Shown one piece after another: positions 1-7,905 of a DNA stretch of 32,312 nt; the first letter of the stretch is position 1; each line of letters begins with the position of its first letter. The notes below the pieces were generated by a model. It saw nothing but the letters and a program-made list of their open reading frames with translations. It had not been told where the DNA came from and ran no database searches. The stretch lies in contig NZ_JRFC01000022.1 of the NCBI RefSeq assembly GCF_000769075.1, positions 1-32,312 of the forward strand, written 5' to 3'. This DNA comes from Porphyromonas sp. COT-290 OH3588 (GTDB taxonomy: Bacteria; Bacteroidota; Bacteroidia; Bacteroidales; Porphyromonadaceae). A program made the translations under genes and the position numbers.

Positions 1-98
1 ATAGGGGGATAGTATTCAAGGCTCCCCAAGCCGCTCAAACACGCAAAAAACACCGAGAAAGATACAAGAACCTTTGAGCGGCGCATTGCGCAATAGTC
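1..98 (+). repeat. 98-bp repeat, left copy (inverted relative to right end)
   Basis: The reverse complement of these 98 bases occurs at 32140-32237 with one mismatch that I can find (ggggag against ggagag). The copy starts at base 1, so it may continue beyond the window. Inside it, gccgctcaaa (30-39) pairs with tttgagcggc (73-82), giving a 10-bp stem with a 33-base loop, and attgcgcaat (85-94) is a perfect palindrome near the inner boundary. Similarity stops sharply at base 98. It abuts the remnant of a mobile-element operon. I do not recognise the repeat family. Confidence 0.93.
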
Positions 99-111
99 AC
101 CTTTTGTTTGA

Positions 112-210
112 CAACATACAAGAGCCATCACGCAAATTGGTCGAAAAATCATCATTGACGCAGAACTTGCTCTCGAACTCGCAGGGCGCAAAGCAGGAGG
201 ACGCAAATGA
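112..210 (+). pseudogene. C-terminal remnant of a mobile-element gene upstream of the ATPase
   Basis: An open frame of 32 codons plus a TGA runs from just inside the repeat, with no plausible start. It ends in a basic tail (DAELALELAGRKAGGRK). Its TGA (208-210) overlaps the ATG (207-209) of the next frame as ATGA, the usual sign of translational coupling in an operon. I infer the last part of a gene whose 5' portion was lost when the 98-bp repeat was joined here. It is too short to name; a small DNA-binding or excisionase-like protein would fit the position but is not shown. Confidence 0.45.
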
Positions 211-470
211 ACCATCCAACTGCAGCCATCCAACCACCGCTTGATCTAGAAGCGATGTGGCAAAACTCCTTGATTCGTGTGAGCGACCAACTGACCATTC
301 CTCCTGTGGTGCTCCGTGTCAATGAAGCCATCATTGGTACGCTGGGTAACTTTAGTGTCTCCACGGGCAAGGCGAAAGCCAAGAAGACATTCAATGTCTG
401 TGCCCTTGTGGCAGCTGCGCTCATCAATGGACAAGTGCTAGAATATCGGGCGTCATACACGTTCGCTTAG
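207..470 (+). pseudogene. Truncated P-loop ATPase of a Bacteroidales mobile element (N-terminal fragment)
   Basis: The 87-residue product resembles the N-terminus of the AAA/RepA-like ATPases of Bacteroidetes integrative and mobilizable elements. A conserved block of the type VSDQLTIPPVVLRVNEAIIG is followed by GTLGNFSVSTGKAKAKKTF, an atypical Walker A loop. Family members are several hundred residues long, with a Walker B region further on. Here the frame ends shortly after NGQVLEYRAS, with a short unrelated tail before the stop. Everything distal to the Walker A helix is missing, so it cannot be a working ATPase. The start is set by the ATGA overlap with the preceding remnant. The family assignment is from memory of conserved motifs. 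Confidence 0.7.
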
Positions 471-502
471 CAAAAGGGCTGAGATCAACGTTTCTCGCCT
501 TT

Positions 503-850
503 CTATCCGCCAGCCTTTTTCGTTTGCTTGTATCCTAGAGAGAGTAAAATCTGGAGCAGTTTATCTCGTTGGTCGCCTTGAATAATGATCTCCCCATCTT
601 TTGAGCTACCACCGACACCACAACGCTGCTTGAGCTGTTTGCATAAATCTGCTAGATCTTCATCACGCCCCACAAAGCCTGTAATCAAGCTAGCCTCCTT
701 ACCTGCCCTCTGCCTACGACTAAGACCGATGCGTAGTTTCTGGGCCTCTGGGTCAAGCGTCTCGGCTTGCTCTTGACCTTCGTACTCGTACTGATAGTCA
801 GGATTGGTGCTATAGAGAACCCCTAGGCGACTCTTCCAATCATTTGCCAT
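503..850 (-). CDS. SUI1/eIF1-like translation factor (YciH family)
   Basis: The 115-residue product has the SUI1 (eIF1) fold signature in its C-terminal half: a basic strand-turn region (residues 40-60, RIGLSRRQRAGKEASLITGF), then LADLCKQLKQRCGVGGSSKDGEI and the terminal IIIQGDQRDKLLQILLSLGYK. Bacterial members such as E. coli YciH are thought to act on translation initiation fidelity or stress-time repression through the small ribosomal subunit. The length is normal for the family. It converges on the truncated ATPase and is divergently oriented to the GNAT gene, with about 100 bases between them. Confidence 0.88.
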   Translation of the reverse strand: MANDWKSRLGVLYSTNPDYQYEYEGQEQAETLDPEAQKLRIGLSRRQRAGKEASLITGFVGRDEDLADLCKQLKQRCGVGGSSKDGEIIIQGDQRDKLLQILLSLGYKQTKKAGG

Positions 851-955
851 ACTATGATAATCAAATATTTAAGCTAAATTTGTGGACTAAAGGTAATTAT
901 TATTGATCGAATGTATTCTAGGCTTTGGGAAGCCAGAGCCATAAATGTGTCGATT

Positions 956-2086
956 ATGTCTGTAGAAATTAAGCAAATAACGGAGCTGTCTGACCTGAAG
1001 AAATTCGTTAGATTCAACATACAGCTCTACAAAAACAACCCATACCATGTGCCGGGGATCGTCAATGACGAACTGATGACGCTTGACCCTCAGCGCAACC
1101 CAGCTTTCGAATTCTGCGAAGCTGCCTACTTCCTCGCCTACCGCAATGGCAAGATCGTGGGGCGCATTGCAGGCATCATCAACCACAGGGCCAACGAAAC
1201 GTGGAACCAGAGCAATGCTCGCTTTGGTTTTTTGGACTTCATCAACGACGACGAAGTGGTAGATGCTCTCTTCGTAGCTGTAACCAACTGGGCCAAGAAC
1301 AAAAACATGGAAATGCTCCAAGGCCCCATGGGTTTCACTGACCTAGACCACGAGGGGATGCTCATCGAAGGGTTTGACCAGCTCGGGACTATGGCCACCA
1401 TTTACAACTATGCCTATTACCCAAGGCAGCTAGAGCGACTGGGCTTCATCAAAGATCAGGACTGGAAGGAGTACAAAATCTTTGTTCCCAGTGCTATCCC
1501 CGAGAAGCACCTACGTATCTCCGAGATTGTGCGTAAGAAATATGGGCTCAAGACACTCAAGTTTAGGACACGCAAGGAGGTAATGCCCTATGCTAGACGC
1601 ATCTTCGAAACGCTCAATCAGTCTTACTCGGTGCTGTATGGCTTCTCTGAGCTTACGCCAGCGCAGATTGACTACTACGTCAAGATGTATATCCCGATGA
1701 TTCGCCTAGAGTTCGTAACCCTCATCGTTCGTGAGGCGGACGACAAGGTAGTGGGCTTCGCTATTACGATGCCTAATCTAAGTAAGGCACTCAAAAAAGC
1801 TGCTGGTAGCCTATACCCCTTCGGCTGGGCTCATCTGGCCAAGGAGCTCTACATGAAGGGTAACCCCGTGGTGGATCTATACCTCATCGGCGTTATCCCC
1901 GAGTATCAAAATAAGGGTGTGAATGCCTTGCTCTTCGACGACCTAATCCCAGTCTTCCAAAGAAATGGTATCAAGTACGCAGAGAGTAATCCGGAGCTTG
2001 AAACCAATACTGCTGTGCAGATGCAATGGAACTACTTCGAGCGCCAGCATCATAAGACTAGGCGTGCCTATATCAAGCGTATTTAG
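956..2086 (+). CDS. GNAT-fold N-acetyltransferase-like protein
   Basis: The protein has 376 residues from the ATG at 956. An in-frame ATG at 911 would add 15 residues (MYSRLWEARAINVSI) that look like leader sequence, so I prefer the later start. The C-terminal part carries a GNAT motif A-like segment, DLYLIGVIPEYQNKGVNALL, the strand and acetyl-CoA pyrophosphate loop. A second GNAT-like region lies near the N-terminus (YFLAYRNGKIVGRIAGIIN). Large two-domain proteins of this type are widespread in Bacteroidetes, usually as uncharacterised proteins. Substrate is unknown. A TAnnTTTG-like box (TAAATTTG, 875-882) lies upstream, but I find no correctly spaced TTG. Confidence 0.75.
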   Translation: MSVEIKQITELSDLKKFVRFNIQLYKNNPYHVPGIVNDELMTLDPQRNPAFEFCEAAYFLAYRNGKIVGRIAGIINHRANETWNQSNARFGFLDFINDDEVVDALFVAVTNWAKNKNMEMLQGPMGFTDLDHEGMLIEGFDQLGTMATIYNYAYYPRQLERLGFIKDQDWKEYKIFVPSAIPEKHLRISEIVRKKYGLKTLKFRTRKEVMPYARRIFETLNQSYSVLYGFSELTPAQIDYYVKMYIPMIRLEFVTLIVREADDKVVGFAITMPNLSKALKKAAGSLYPFGWAHLAKELYMKGNPVVDLYLIGVIPEYQNKGVNALLFDDLIPVFQRNGIKYAESNPELETNTAVQMQWNYFERQHHKTRRAYIKRI

Positions 2087-2104
2087 ACGAAGGGGAAAAT
2101 ACTA

Positions 2105-2176
2105 ATGAGTAAGCCAGTAGCCCGAGATAGCATTTCAAATGATGCAGCTCGGGCTATTGATTTAATGACGATTTAA
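2105..2176 (+). CDS. Possible 23-codon leader ORF before the alkylation-repair gene
   Basis: ATG at 2105 opens a 23-codon frame (MSKPVARDSISNDAARAIDL, then MTI) whose TAA (2174-2176) shares its final A with the ATG of the next gene (TAATG). That arrangement allows translational coupling. An inverted repeat lies inside it: tagcccgag at 2118-2126 pairs with ctcgggcta at 2148-2156. No protein family is recognisable. It could be a coupled leader peptide or chance. Confidence 0.25.
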   Translation: MSKPVARDSISNDAARAIDLMTI

Positions 2177-2982
2177 TGAAGCAAGCAACAAGAAAAGGTG
2201 CAGTACGTGTAGACCTAATCCCACTGGATATCTTAGAGCAGCTCAACCGAGGAGAGATCGAAACGGCCAATCTAATCGAGGGATTGGCTATTGACCAAAT
2301 CGCTCTGATGAGAAGCGTACTTACTTCTTTGGGCAGAGAAGCCTACATACAACCAATTTTGGAGGCAATCGAAGCACTGCCCAAAGCAACATTCAATACG
2401 CTTAATCATGCCATAGGACGAACCCTTCATAGGCTAATCTCACACCACAGAGATGATGCCCTCTGGCGGAGTATAGCTACCCACAGCTCCGATACGATCC
2501 GCTGCTGGGCTTGCTATGTAGTGGCGTCTAGAGATCTGGCGATGGACGAATACCTAGAACAAATCAGGCCATTTGCTACCGATCATCACTTTGGAGTAAG
2601 AGAAATTAGTTGGCTATCTATGCGCTCACACATCATTGAGCATCTAGATCTCAGTCTAGCTCTGCTATCCGATTGGGCTACCGACGACAACCCCTATATC
2701 CGGAGATTTGCGACGGAGGCTACTCGCCCTAGAGGTGTCTGGTGCCAACATATAGATCGCCTCAAGGCTAACCCTAGCTTGGCGGGCGATCTGCTCGAAC
2801 CGCTCAAATCAGAGCCAGTGAAATATGTGCAAAACAGTGTAGCTAACTGGCTCAACGATGCCAGCAAAACAGCCCCCGACTTTGTCATCAGCCTAATACA
2901 TCGTTGGCAAACGGAAAGCCCAACCAACGCAACGGCCTATATCGCCAAGCGAGCTCTACGCTCGCTGAATAAGAAAAGCTAG
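2176..2982 (+). CDS. HEAT-repeat DNA alkylation repair protein (AlkC/AlkD-like)
   Basis: The 268-residue protein is predicted to be all-helical and made of HEAT-like repeats. The most telling segment is YIRRFATEATRPRGVWC (about residues 175-191) followed by LLEPLKSEPVKYVQNSVANW and LNDASKTAPDFV. This pattern is typical of bacterial DNA alkylation repair enzymes, which excise N3- or N7-alkylated purines without flipping the base. Family length is usually 220-370 residues. The ATG overlaps the stop of a 23-codon frame. A terminator-like hairpin follows at 3007-3044. I cannot choose between the AlkC and AlkD branches by eye. Confidence 0.72.
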   Translation: MKQATRKGAVRVDLIPLDILEQLNRGEIETANLIEGLAIDQIALMRSVLTSLGREAYIQPILEAIEALPKATFNTLNHAIGRTLHRLISHHRDDALWRSIATHSSDTIRCWACYVVASRDLAMDEYLEQIRPFATDHHFGVREISWLSMRSHIIEHLDLSLALLSDWATDDNPYIRRFATEATRPRGVWCQHIDRLKANPSLAGDLLEPLKSEPVKYVQNSVANWLNDASKTAPDFVISLIHRWQTESPTNATAYIAKRALRSLNKKS

Positions 2983-3006
2983 AAGACCTTCAATAGCACA
3001 AAAAGC

Positions 3007-3044
3007 AAAGCGCACTCTCCTCTCCCGAGGGGAATGCGCTTTTT
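3007..3044. terminator. Bidirectional terminator hairpin
   Basis: The arms aaagcgca (3007-3014) and tgcgcttt (3035-3042) form an 8-bp stem followed by a T run on the plus strand. The minus-strand side is also T-rich. It sits between the convergent alkylation-repair gene and gnd, so it could serve both. Confidence 0.7.
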
Positions 3045-3206
3045 CTGATTTATCACTTAAACGGTTTACTATTTACAGAGCCAGTACTCAAGATTTTGCT
3101 TACTCTAACTCTACAATGCAAAGGTAGATATAGCCTCAGCCTCACACAATACCTACAAATGTGTAATTTACCAAAGGCTTATACCTAAGAGCGATGAGAC
3201 TCTATT

Positions 3207-4670
3207 CTAAACGTTGTAAGTGGAAGATGAAGTATTACCTCCGTAGCCAGTCCAGTTCTCGTGAAAGAACTCTCCTCTAGGGCGATCCACTCGCTCAAAT
3301 GTATGAGCTCCAAAGTAATCACGCTGCGCTTGAATCATATTAGCAGGCAAACGCTCGGAAGTCAGAGAATAGAAATAGTTGAGTGCTGTAGAGAAAGCCT
3401 GAACAGGCACCCCAGAAAGTGTCGCTAAAGCCACTAGACGCTGCCAAGCTGGCAGAGCCTGCTCAATTTCCCCACGGAAGTAGTCGTCCAGAAGCAAGTG
3501 GATAAGTTCGGGATTTTGCTCGTAAGCTCTAGAAATCTGCTCCAAAAAGCCAGAGCGAATGATACACCCCGCACGCCATAGCTTAGCAATAGATGCTAAA
3601 TCAAGCCCCCAGCCTCTCACATGAGAGGCCTCTTGCATCAAGCCAAAGCCCTGCGCATACGAAACGAGTTTGCTTGCATACAGACAGTCATGCAGATCAC
3701 ACACCAGTTCGTCCTCCGAGGCTGTTAGGTCTACTCGACGAACGAAAGCCTTAGCCACCTCTACTCGTAGATCTTTATTAGCCGATAGGCTACGCTCATA
3801 GACTGCGGAGGCAATTAGGTTAAGAGGAGTACCATACTCAAGCGAGTTGATAACGCTCCATTTACCCGTTCCCTTTTGCCCAGCAGTGTCGAGGATTTTA
3901 TCAATGAGGCAGCTACCATCAGCATCACGATGAGCCAAGATAGCAGCGCTAATCTCAATGAGATAGCTATTAAGCTTACCTTCGTTCCAGCTAGCGAGCA
4001 CCTCAGACATTTTCTCGTTGGTAAGGCTTGGCTGTAGCTTCATCATACCATACGCTTCGGCAATAAGTTGCATGTCGCCATATTCAATGCCGTTATGTAC
4101 CATCTTGACAAAGTGCCCTGAGCCACCCGAGCCAACCCAACTACAGCAAGGCGAGCCATCCTTGGCCTTGGCCGAGATTTTCTGAAAGATTGGCCGGATC
4201 TCTTCCCAAGCTTCTACTGCGCCACCCGGCATGATAGCGGGGCCATTAAGCGCACCTTCTTCACCTCCCGAGATACCAGCCCCAACGAAATAAATTCCAT
4301 GCTGACGAAGGTAGGCTTCTCGGCGCTCGCTATCCTCCCAATTGGAGTTCCCCCCGTCAATGACGATATCACCCGCCTCTAGGTACGGTAGCAGTCCCTC
4401 AATGACCATATCCACGGGCTTGCCAGCACGGATCATCATCATAATCTTACGTGGGCGCTGTACAGAGGCAACGAAGTCCTTGAGATCTGTAAAACCTAAA
4501 AAATTCTTGCCAGCAGCACGACCCCGTATAAAGTTCTTCACTACATCGGCTTCGGCTCCCTCGGCTCGGTTATAAACGGATACATGGAAACCGTTGCGCT
4601 CCATATTCAGGGCAAGATTCTCACCCATAACGGCCAATCCGATTAGGCCTATATCTGATAGTCTACTCAT
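3207..4670 (-). CDS. gnd: 6-phosphogluconate dehydrogenase, decarboxylating
   Basis: The 487-residue enzyme oxidises 6-phosphogluconate to ribulose 5-phosphate and CO2 with NADP+ reduction, in the oxidative pentose phosphate pathway in the cytosol. The N-terminal Rossmann fingerprint GLIGLAVMGENLALNMERNG is at residues 8-27. IDGGNSNW follows at about 104-111 and the substrate loop ISGGEEGALNGPAIMPGG at 133-150. The catalytic segment GHFVKMVHNGIEYGDMQ (K189, N193, E196) is intact. The C-terminal helical domain ends with the usual QRDYFGAHTFERVD segment. Length is normal. It lies 83 bases downstream of the fucosidase on the same strand, with a perfect inverted repeat between, so co-transcription is possible but may be attenuated. 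Confidence 0.97.
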   Translation of the reverse strand: MSRLSDIGLIGLAVMGENLALNMERNGFHVSVYNRAEGAEADVVKNFIRGRAAGKNFLGFTDLKDFVASVQRPRKIMMMIRAGKPVDMVIEGLLPYLEAGDIVIDGGNSNWEDSERREAYLRQHGIYFVGAGISGGEEGALNGPAIMPGGAVEAWEEIRPIFQKISAKAKDGSPCCSWVGSGGSGHFVKMVHNGIEYGDMQLIAEAYGMMKLQPSLTNEKMSEVLASWNEGKLNSYLIEISAAILAHRDADGSCLIDKILDTAGQKGTGKWSVINSLEYGTPLNLIASAVYERSLSANKDLRVEVAKAFVRRVDLTASEDELVCDLHDCLYASKLVSYAQGFGLMQEASHVRGWGLDLASIAKLWRAGCIIRSGFLEQISRAYEQNPELIHLLLDDYFRGEIEQALPAWQRLVALATLSGVPVQAFSTALNYFYSLTSERLPANMIQAQRDYFGAHTFERVDRPRGEFFHENWTGYGGNTSSSTYNV

Positions 4671-4690
4671 TATTTATAGCAGGTATTTAT

Positions 4691-4725
4691 GTTGGTTTAT
4701 TTATAAGTGATAAGCATAAACCAAC
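4691..4725. repeat. 10-bp perfect inverted repeat between the fucosidase gene and gnd
   Basis: gttggtttat (4691-4700) is the exact reverse complement of ataaaccaac (4716-4725), with a 15-base spacer. There is no strong T run in the minus-strand direction, so it is a poor intrinsic terminator. It could be a weak terminator, an mRNA processing or stability hairpin, or an operator for gnd. Confidence 0.5.
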
Positions 4726-4753
4726 CCATTTTGTTTGATTAAACCACCTCTAG

Positions 4754-6793
4754 CTAGAAGACCTCAAGGTCACCGATGCTCACGTGTTGGCGATCTTCAA
4801 CGGTCTTGGTAACCACTAAGCGAAGGCTATTCCCTACGACACCATCGGGGAGATCCACAGATACGGGGATCGGGTTATTACGAATATTAGAGAACTCGCC
4901 CTTGGCTACTGAGCGGCCCCCGACTAAAATCTCATAGCGCTGGATATGTCCATCGGCATCTCTACGCTGATCTGGTGTGTAGACTAGTCGTTTGATAGGA
5001 CGAGCCTGTGGAAAATTGAGGGTAATCTCACGAGCCTTGTTAGGTAGAACAACGGCTGAGTAGCCATTGCCGTCCATAATCCTAAGCCGATCCTCGTCAC
5101 TAAGGCTCTGTATCTTCACATCCTTGCCCGAATACCCAAAACTAACACCAGTTGTTGCAACAAGCCCCGAGCGCTGGCTCTGTGCCTGCACGCTAACAGA
5201 AAGGTGGTCGCCCGGCAAGTGAACTGGACCAGAGTAGGCCTGCCAAGCCCCATCGCCCAAGCGGTAGCTTAGAATTAACTCACGATTGCTTCCTGTTACA
5301 TAGAGAGTATCTTGAGAGGAGCGACGTACTGTAGGGGCCTCCACAAGCTCTGCTGCCAAATAAGCTCCAATCTCTGCTAGGCACACAGGGCCCTTAGACT
5401 TAGTCACACGAACACGAATGGCATCTGTCTCGACTGTCTTAAAACGAATAATGCGCTTGTAACCGATAGTCGTGAGGCTGTCCACCGTGTCGATTGGCTT
5501 CCACTGACCATCTGCATCGGCAGTTTCGATAGCAAATGCCTCGACACGCTGACCAAGAGGAATATACTCTTGAAGCATCAGGTTATTGACTGCCGCTCGC
5601 TTGGAGAGCTTGATGCTGATGTCGGCGGTAGACACGGCATCTGTAGTGGCCCAATAAGTTTCGTCGCTACCGTCTACTAGGTGCTCTGGTCTGTAGGTCT
5701 TACCACGACGAGTATCAGCTGCCGTCACACTAGACTTGAGGGCTAGATTATGCTCGAAGCTTGATCTGATGTACTCATGCCAAGCAATCAGATTGGCAGA
5801 GTCCGTAGCAGGAATACGTCCGTCTAGTGCGATAGGACAGTTGAGCAAAAAGTTGGCATTGCGCCCAACGCTCTGATAGTAGAGGTTCGCCAAGTTCGCC
5901 ACCGATCGAACCTGATGATCCTCTCTATGGTGATAGAACCACCCCGGACGAATGCTCACATCAACTTCCGCTGGTAGCCATTGCTTAGCATCGCTCATAC
6001 CCCATTGTAGCTGAGTGTGGTGCTCTTCTCTCTCTGGATCATAGGCGCAGTAGTTGGTTTCCCCTGCCGAGCCACTCTCATTGCCAACCCAGCGGATCGT
6101 AGGCTCTGTACCACCAAAGATCATAATATCTGGGTTATTGGCACGCAGGATATCTCCCGCCTCGTGATAGCGATAATATGTTTGGGGATCTATCTTACGG
6201 GCAGAGTCCGCCCCGCCATACCAGCCAGTACCACCATTGGCGCCATCGAACCAGTACTCAAAGAGTTCACCATAGCCAGTAGTCAGCTCACGGATCTGTT
6301 CATGGAAAATCTTACGATATTCCTCATGTCCGTAGTGTGCGTTATTACGATCCCAAGGGCTAAGGTAGAGTCCAAACTTGAGTCCATGACGCTTACATGC
6401 TTCGCTGAGATCTCTTACTAGGTCCCCGTTACCACCCTGCCATGGGCTAGCCTTAACCGAATAGTCGGTTGTCTTAGTAGGCCACAGGCAGAAACCATCG
6501 TGGTGCTTGGCCGTCAGAATGATCCCTTTCATACCTGCACGCTTGAGCGTGGAGGTCCATTGCTCTACGTCTAGGGTGTCTGGGGCGAAAGTGGAGGCTG
6601 GAGTATTGCCGTAGCCCCACTCTAGGTCATTGTAGGTATTGAGGCCAAAGTGGATAAAGGCATAAGTCTCTAGACGATGCCAGTCCATCTGAGCTTGAGT
6701 CGGCACAGGGGCAATTGGAGCAGGAGGTGCGTCCTCGGCTGCGCAGGAAGCTAGCATAGCTCCCAAAAGGCTTGCGTAAATAGCTTTCTTCAT
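4754..6793 (-). CDS. GH29 alpha-L-fucosidase, surface lipoprotein with F5/8-type domains
   Basis: The 679-residue protein removes alpha-linked fucose from glycans. It begins with a lipoprotein signal (lipobox LASC, C17); the acidic AAED after the cysteine resembles Bacteroidetes surface-export signals, which is an inference. The GH29 barrel spans about residues 35-345, with KHHDGFCLW (96-104) and EYWFDGANGGTGWYGG (from 179). D183 is the expected nucleophile, and this form resembles the alpha-1,3/1,4-type GH29-B group. An F5/8 type C-like domain follows at about 350-480, then a short beta region and a second discoidin-like domain to the C-terminus. It lies 33 bases after hemH. Likely role: harvesting fucosylated host glycans. 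Confidence 0.93.
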   Translation of the reverse strand: MKKAIYASLLGAMLASCAAEDAPPAPIAPVPTQAQMDWHRLETYAFIHFGLNTYNDLEWGYGNTPASTFAPDTLDVEQWTSTLKRAGMKGIILTAKHHDGFCLWPTKTTDYSVKASPWQGGNGDLVRDLSEACKRHGLKFGLYLSPWDRNNAHYGHEEYRKIFHEQIRELTTGYGELFEYWFDGANGGTGWYGGADSARKIDPQTYYRYHEAGDILRANNPDIMIFGGTEPTIRWVGNESGSAGETNYCAYDPEREEHHTQLQWGMSDAKQWLPAEVDVSIRPGWFYHHREDHQVRSVANLANLYYQSVGRNANFLLNCPIALDGRIPATDSANLIAWHEYIRSSFEHNLALKSSVTAADTRRGKTYRPEHLVDGSDETYWATTDAVSTADISIKLSKRAAVNNLMLQEYIPLGQRVEAFAIETADADGQWKPIDTVDSLTTIGYKRIIRFKTVETDAIRVRVTKSKGPVCLAEIGAYLAAELVEAPTVRRSSQDTLYVTGSNRELILSYRLGDGAWQAYSGPVHLPGDHLSVSVQAQSQRSGLVATTGVSFGYSGKDVKIQSLSDEDRLRIMDGNGYSAVVLPNKAREITLNFPQARPIKRLVYTPDQRRDADGHIQRYEILVGGRSVAKGEFSNIRNNPIPVSVDLPDGVVGNSLRLVVTKTVEDRQHVSIGDLEVF

Positions 6794-6826
6794 TTATATT
6801 GAGTATTTATTAATGTATTACTTATT

Positions 6827-7900
6827 TCATGCACATGTTTCTTGTACAATCTGAGCAAGTACCCCTACGAAGTCGGCGGAACTATTAAGACAAGGGACAT
6901 ATACAAAGGACAACCCTCCAGCCTTCTTAAACTCTTCGTGGTACTCATGGTCAATCTCGTAGAGGGTTTCCAAGCAGTCGCACACAAAGCCCGGACAAAC
7001 AACAACGACACGCTTATGCCCCTCCTTAGGCCAAAGAGGAACACGCCCCTTCATATATGGTTTGAGCCACGGATGCCAGCCCAGTCTAGACTGATATACC
7101 AACTCGACACGCTCTCGAGGGATTGCTAGATCCTCAATAAGGAACTGTGCCGTACTCTCACAGTGCAGTCGATAGCAAGTATCTCTGTGGTCCATACCGT
7201 GATCATCACGACGATGATAGCAATGATGAGGTGTGCCATTGTTCTCCCCACAAGGCTCCTCTATATGCGAGATCGGAACACCATGGAAGGACACCACCAA
7301 GCGATCGTAGGGCTGGTCTAGATACGGCTTGATGCTATTGGCTAGTACCTGCCTGTAAATAGGATGATCGTAGAAGGGTCTGATGACGTTCATGCGGAAT
7401 GTCGCACCCAGTTTGTCTGCAACACTCTGGGCATACTCGACAGCCGTGAGGAATGTGCTACGGGTATAATGCGGATATAGAGGTACTACGATAACCTCCG
7501 TAATGCGCTCTAGAGCCATGAGGGCTGTAATGGCTTCAGTCATCTCTGGCTTACCGTATCGCATAGCCATAGCTACGGGTAACTCTAGCTGATCTGCTAG
7601 CTCACGAGCAATGTGAGCAGTGTGCCTGACAAGGGGGAAACTCTCGGTTTCTTCGTCCCAAATAAGGCGGTAGGTCTTAGCCGACTGAGGTGCCCTACGA
7701 GGGGTAATGATCCTTTTTACTAATAGAGATCGCCAGAAAGGAGAAATCCCTATCACATGCTCGTCCATCAAGAACGTAGTCAGGTAGCTTGCTACATCTT
7801 GGACAGCTGGCGAGTCTGGTGACCCCAAATTGATGAGCAGTACCGCTCTCGATTTGGGATAGCTAGCCCCATAAATAGATTGAATAGATATCTCGGTCAT
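6827..7900 (-). CDS. hemH: Ferrochelatase with a Cys/His-rich internal segment
   Basis: The 357-residue protein inserts Fe2+ into protoporphyrin IX to give protoheme. The family core is clear: VLLINLGSPDSP near residues 20-31, VVSFHGVP with the metal-binding H206, and CPGFVCDCLETLYEID with the conserved E311. An unusual stretch at 212-247 is packed with potential metal ligands (C217, H225, H226, C227, H229, H234, H238, C242, H246, C247). Such a segment could hold an iron-sulfur cluster or bind metal; this is an inference. It starts 5 bases after hflX, so the two are almost certainly co-transcribed. Porphyromonas species typically need external haem or porphyrin, where a terminal iron-inserting step alone is useful. 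Confidence 0.96.
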   Translation of the reverse strand: MTEISIQSIYGASYPKSRAVLLINLGSPDSPAVQDVASYLTTFLMDEHVIGISPFWRSLLVKRIITPRRAPQSAKTYRLIWDEETESFPLVRHTAHIARELADQLELPVAMAMRYGKPEMTEAITALMALERITEVIVVPLYPHYTRSTFLTAVEYAQSVADKLGATFRMNVIRPFYDHPIYRQVLANSIKPYLDQPYDRLVVSFHGVPISHIEEPCGENNGTPHHCYHRRDDHGMDHRDTCYRLHCESTAQFLIEDLAIPRERVELVYQSRLGWHPWLKPYMKGRVPLWPKEGHKRVVVVCPGFVCDCLETLYEIDHEYHEEFKKAGGLSFVYVPCLNSSADFVGVLAQIVQETCA

Positions 7901-7905
7901 CTCAC

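Noticed and set aside
911-955. Earlier start for the GNAT-like gene at 911
   Set aside because: The 15 extra residues look like leader sequence and the ATG at 956 opens a more typical N-terminus.
2118-2156. 9-bp hairpin as terminator of the GNAT gene
   Set aside because: There is no T run after the stem and the next gene starts 20 bases later.
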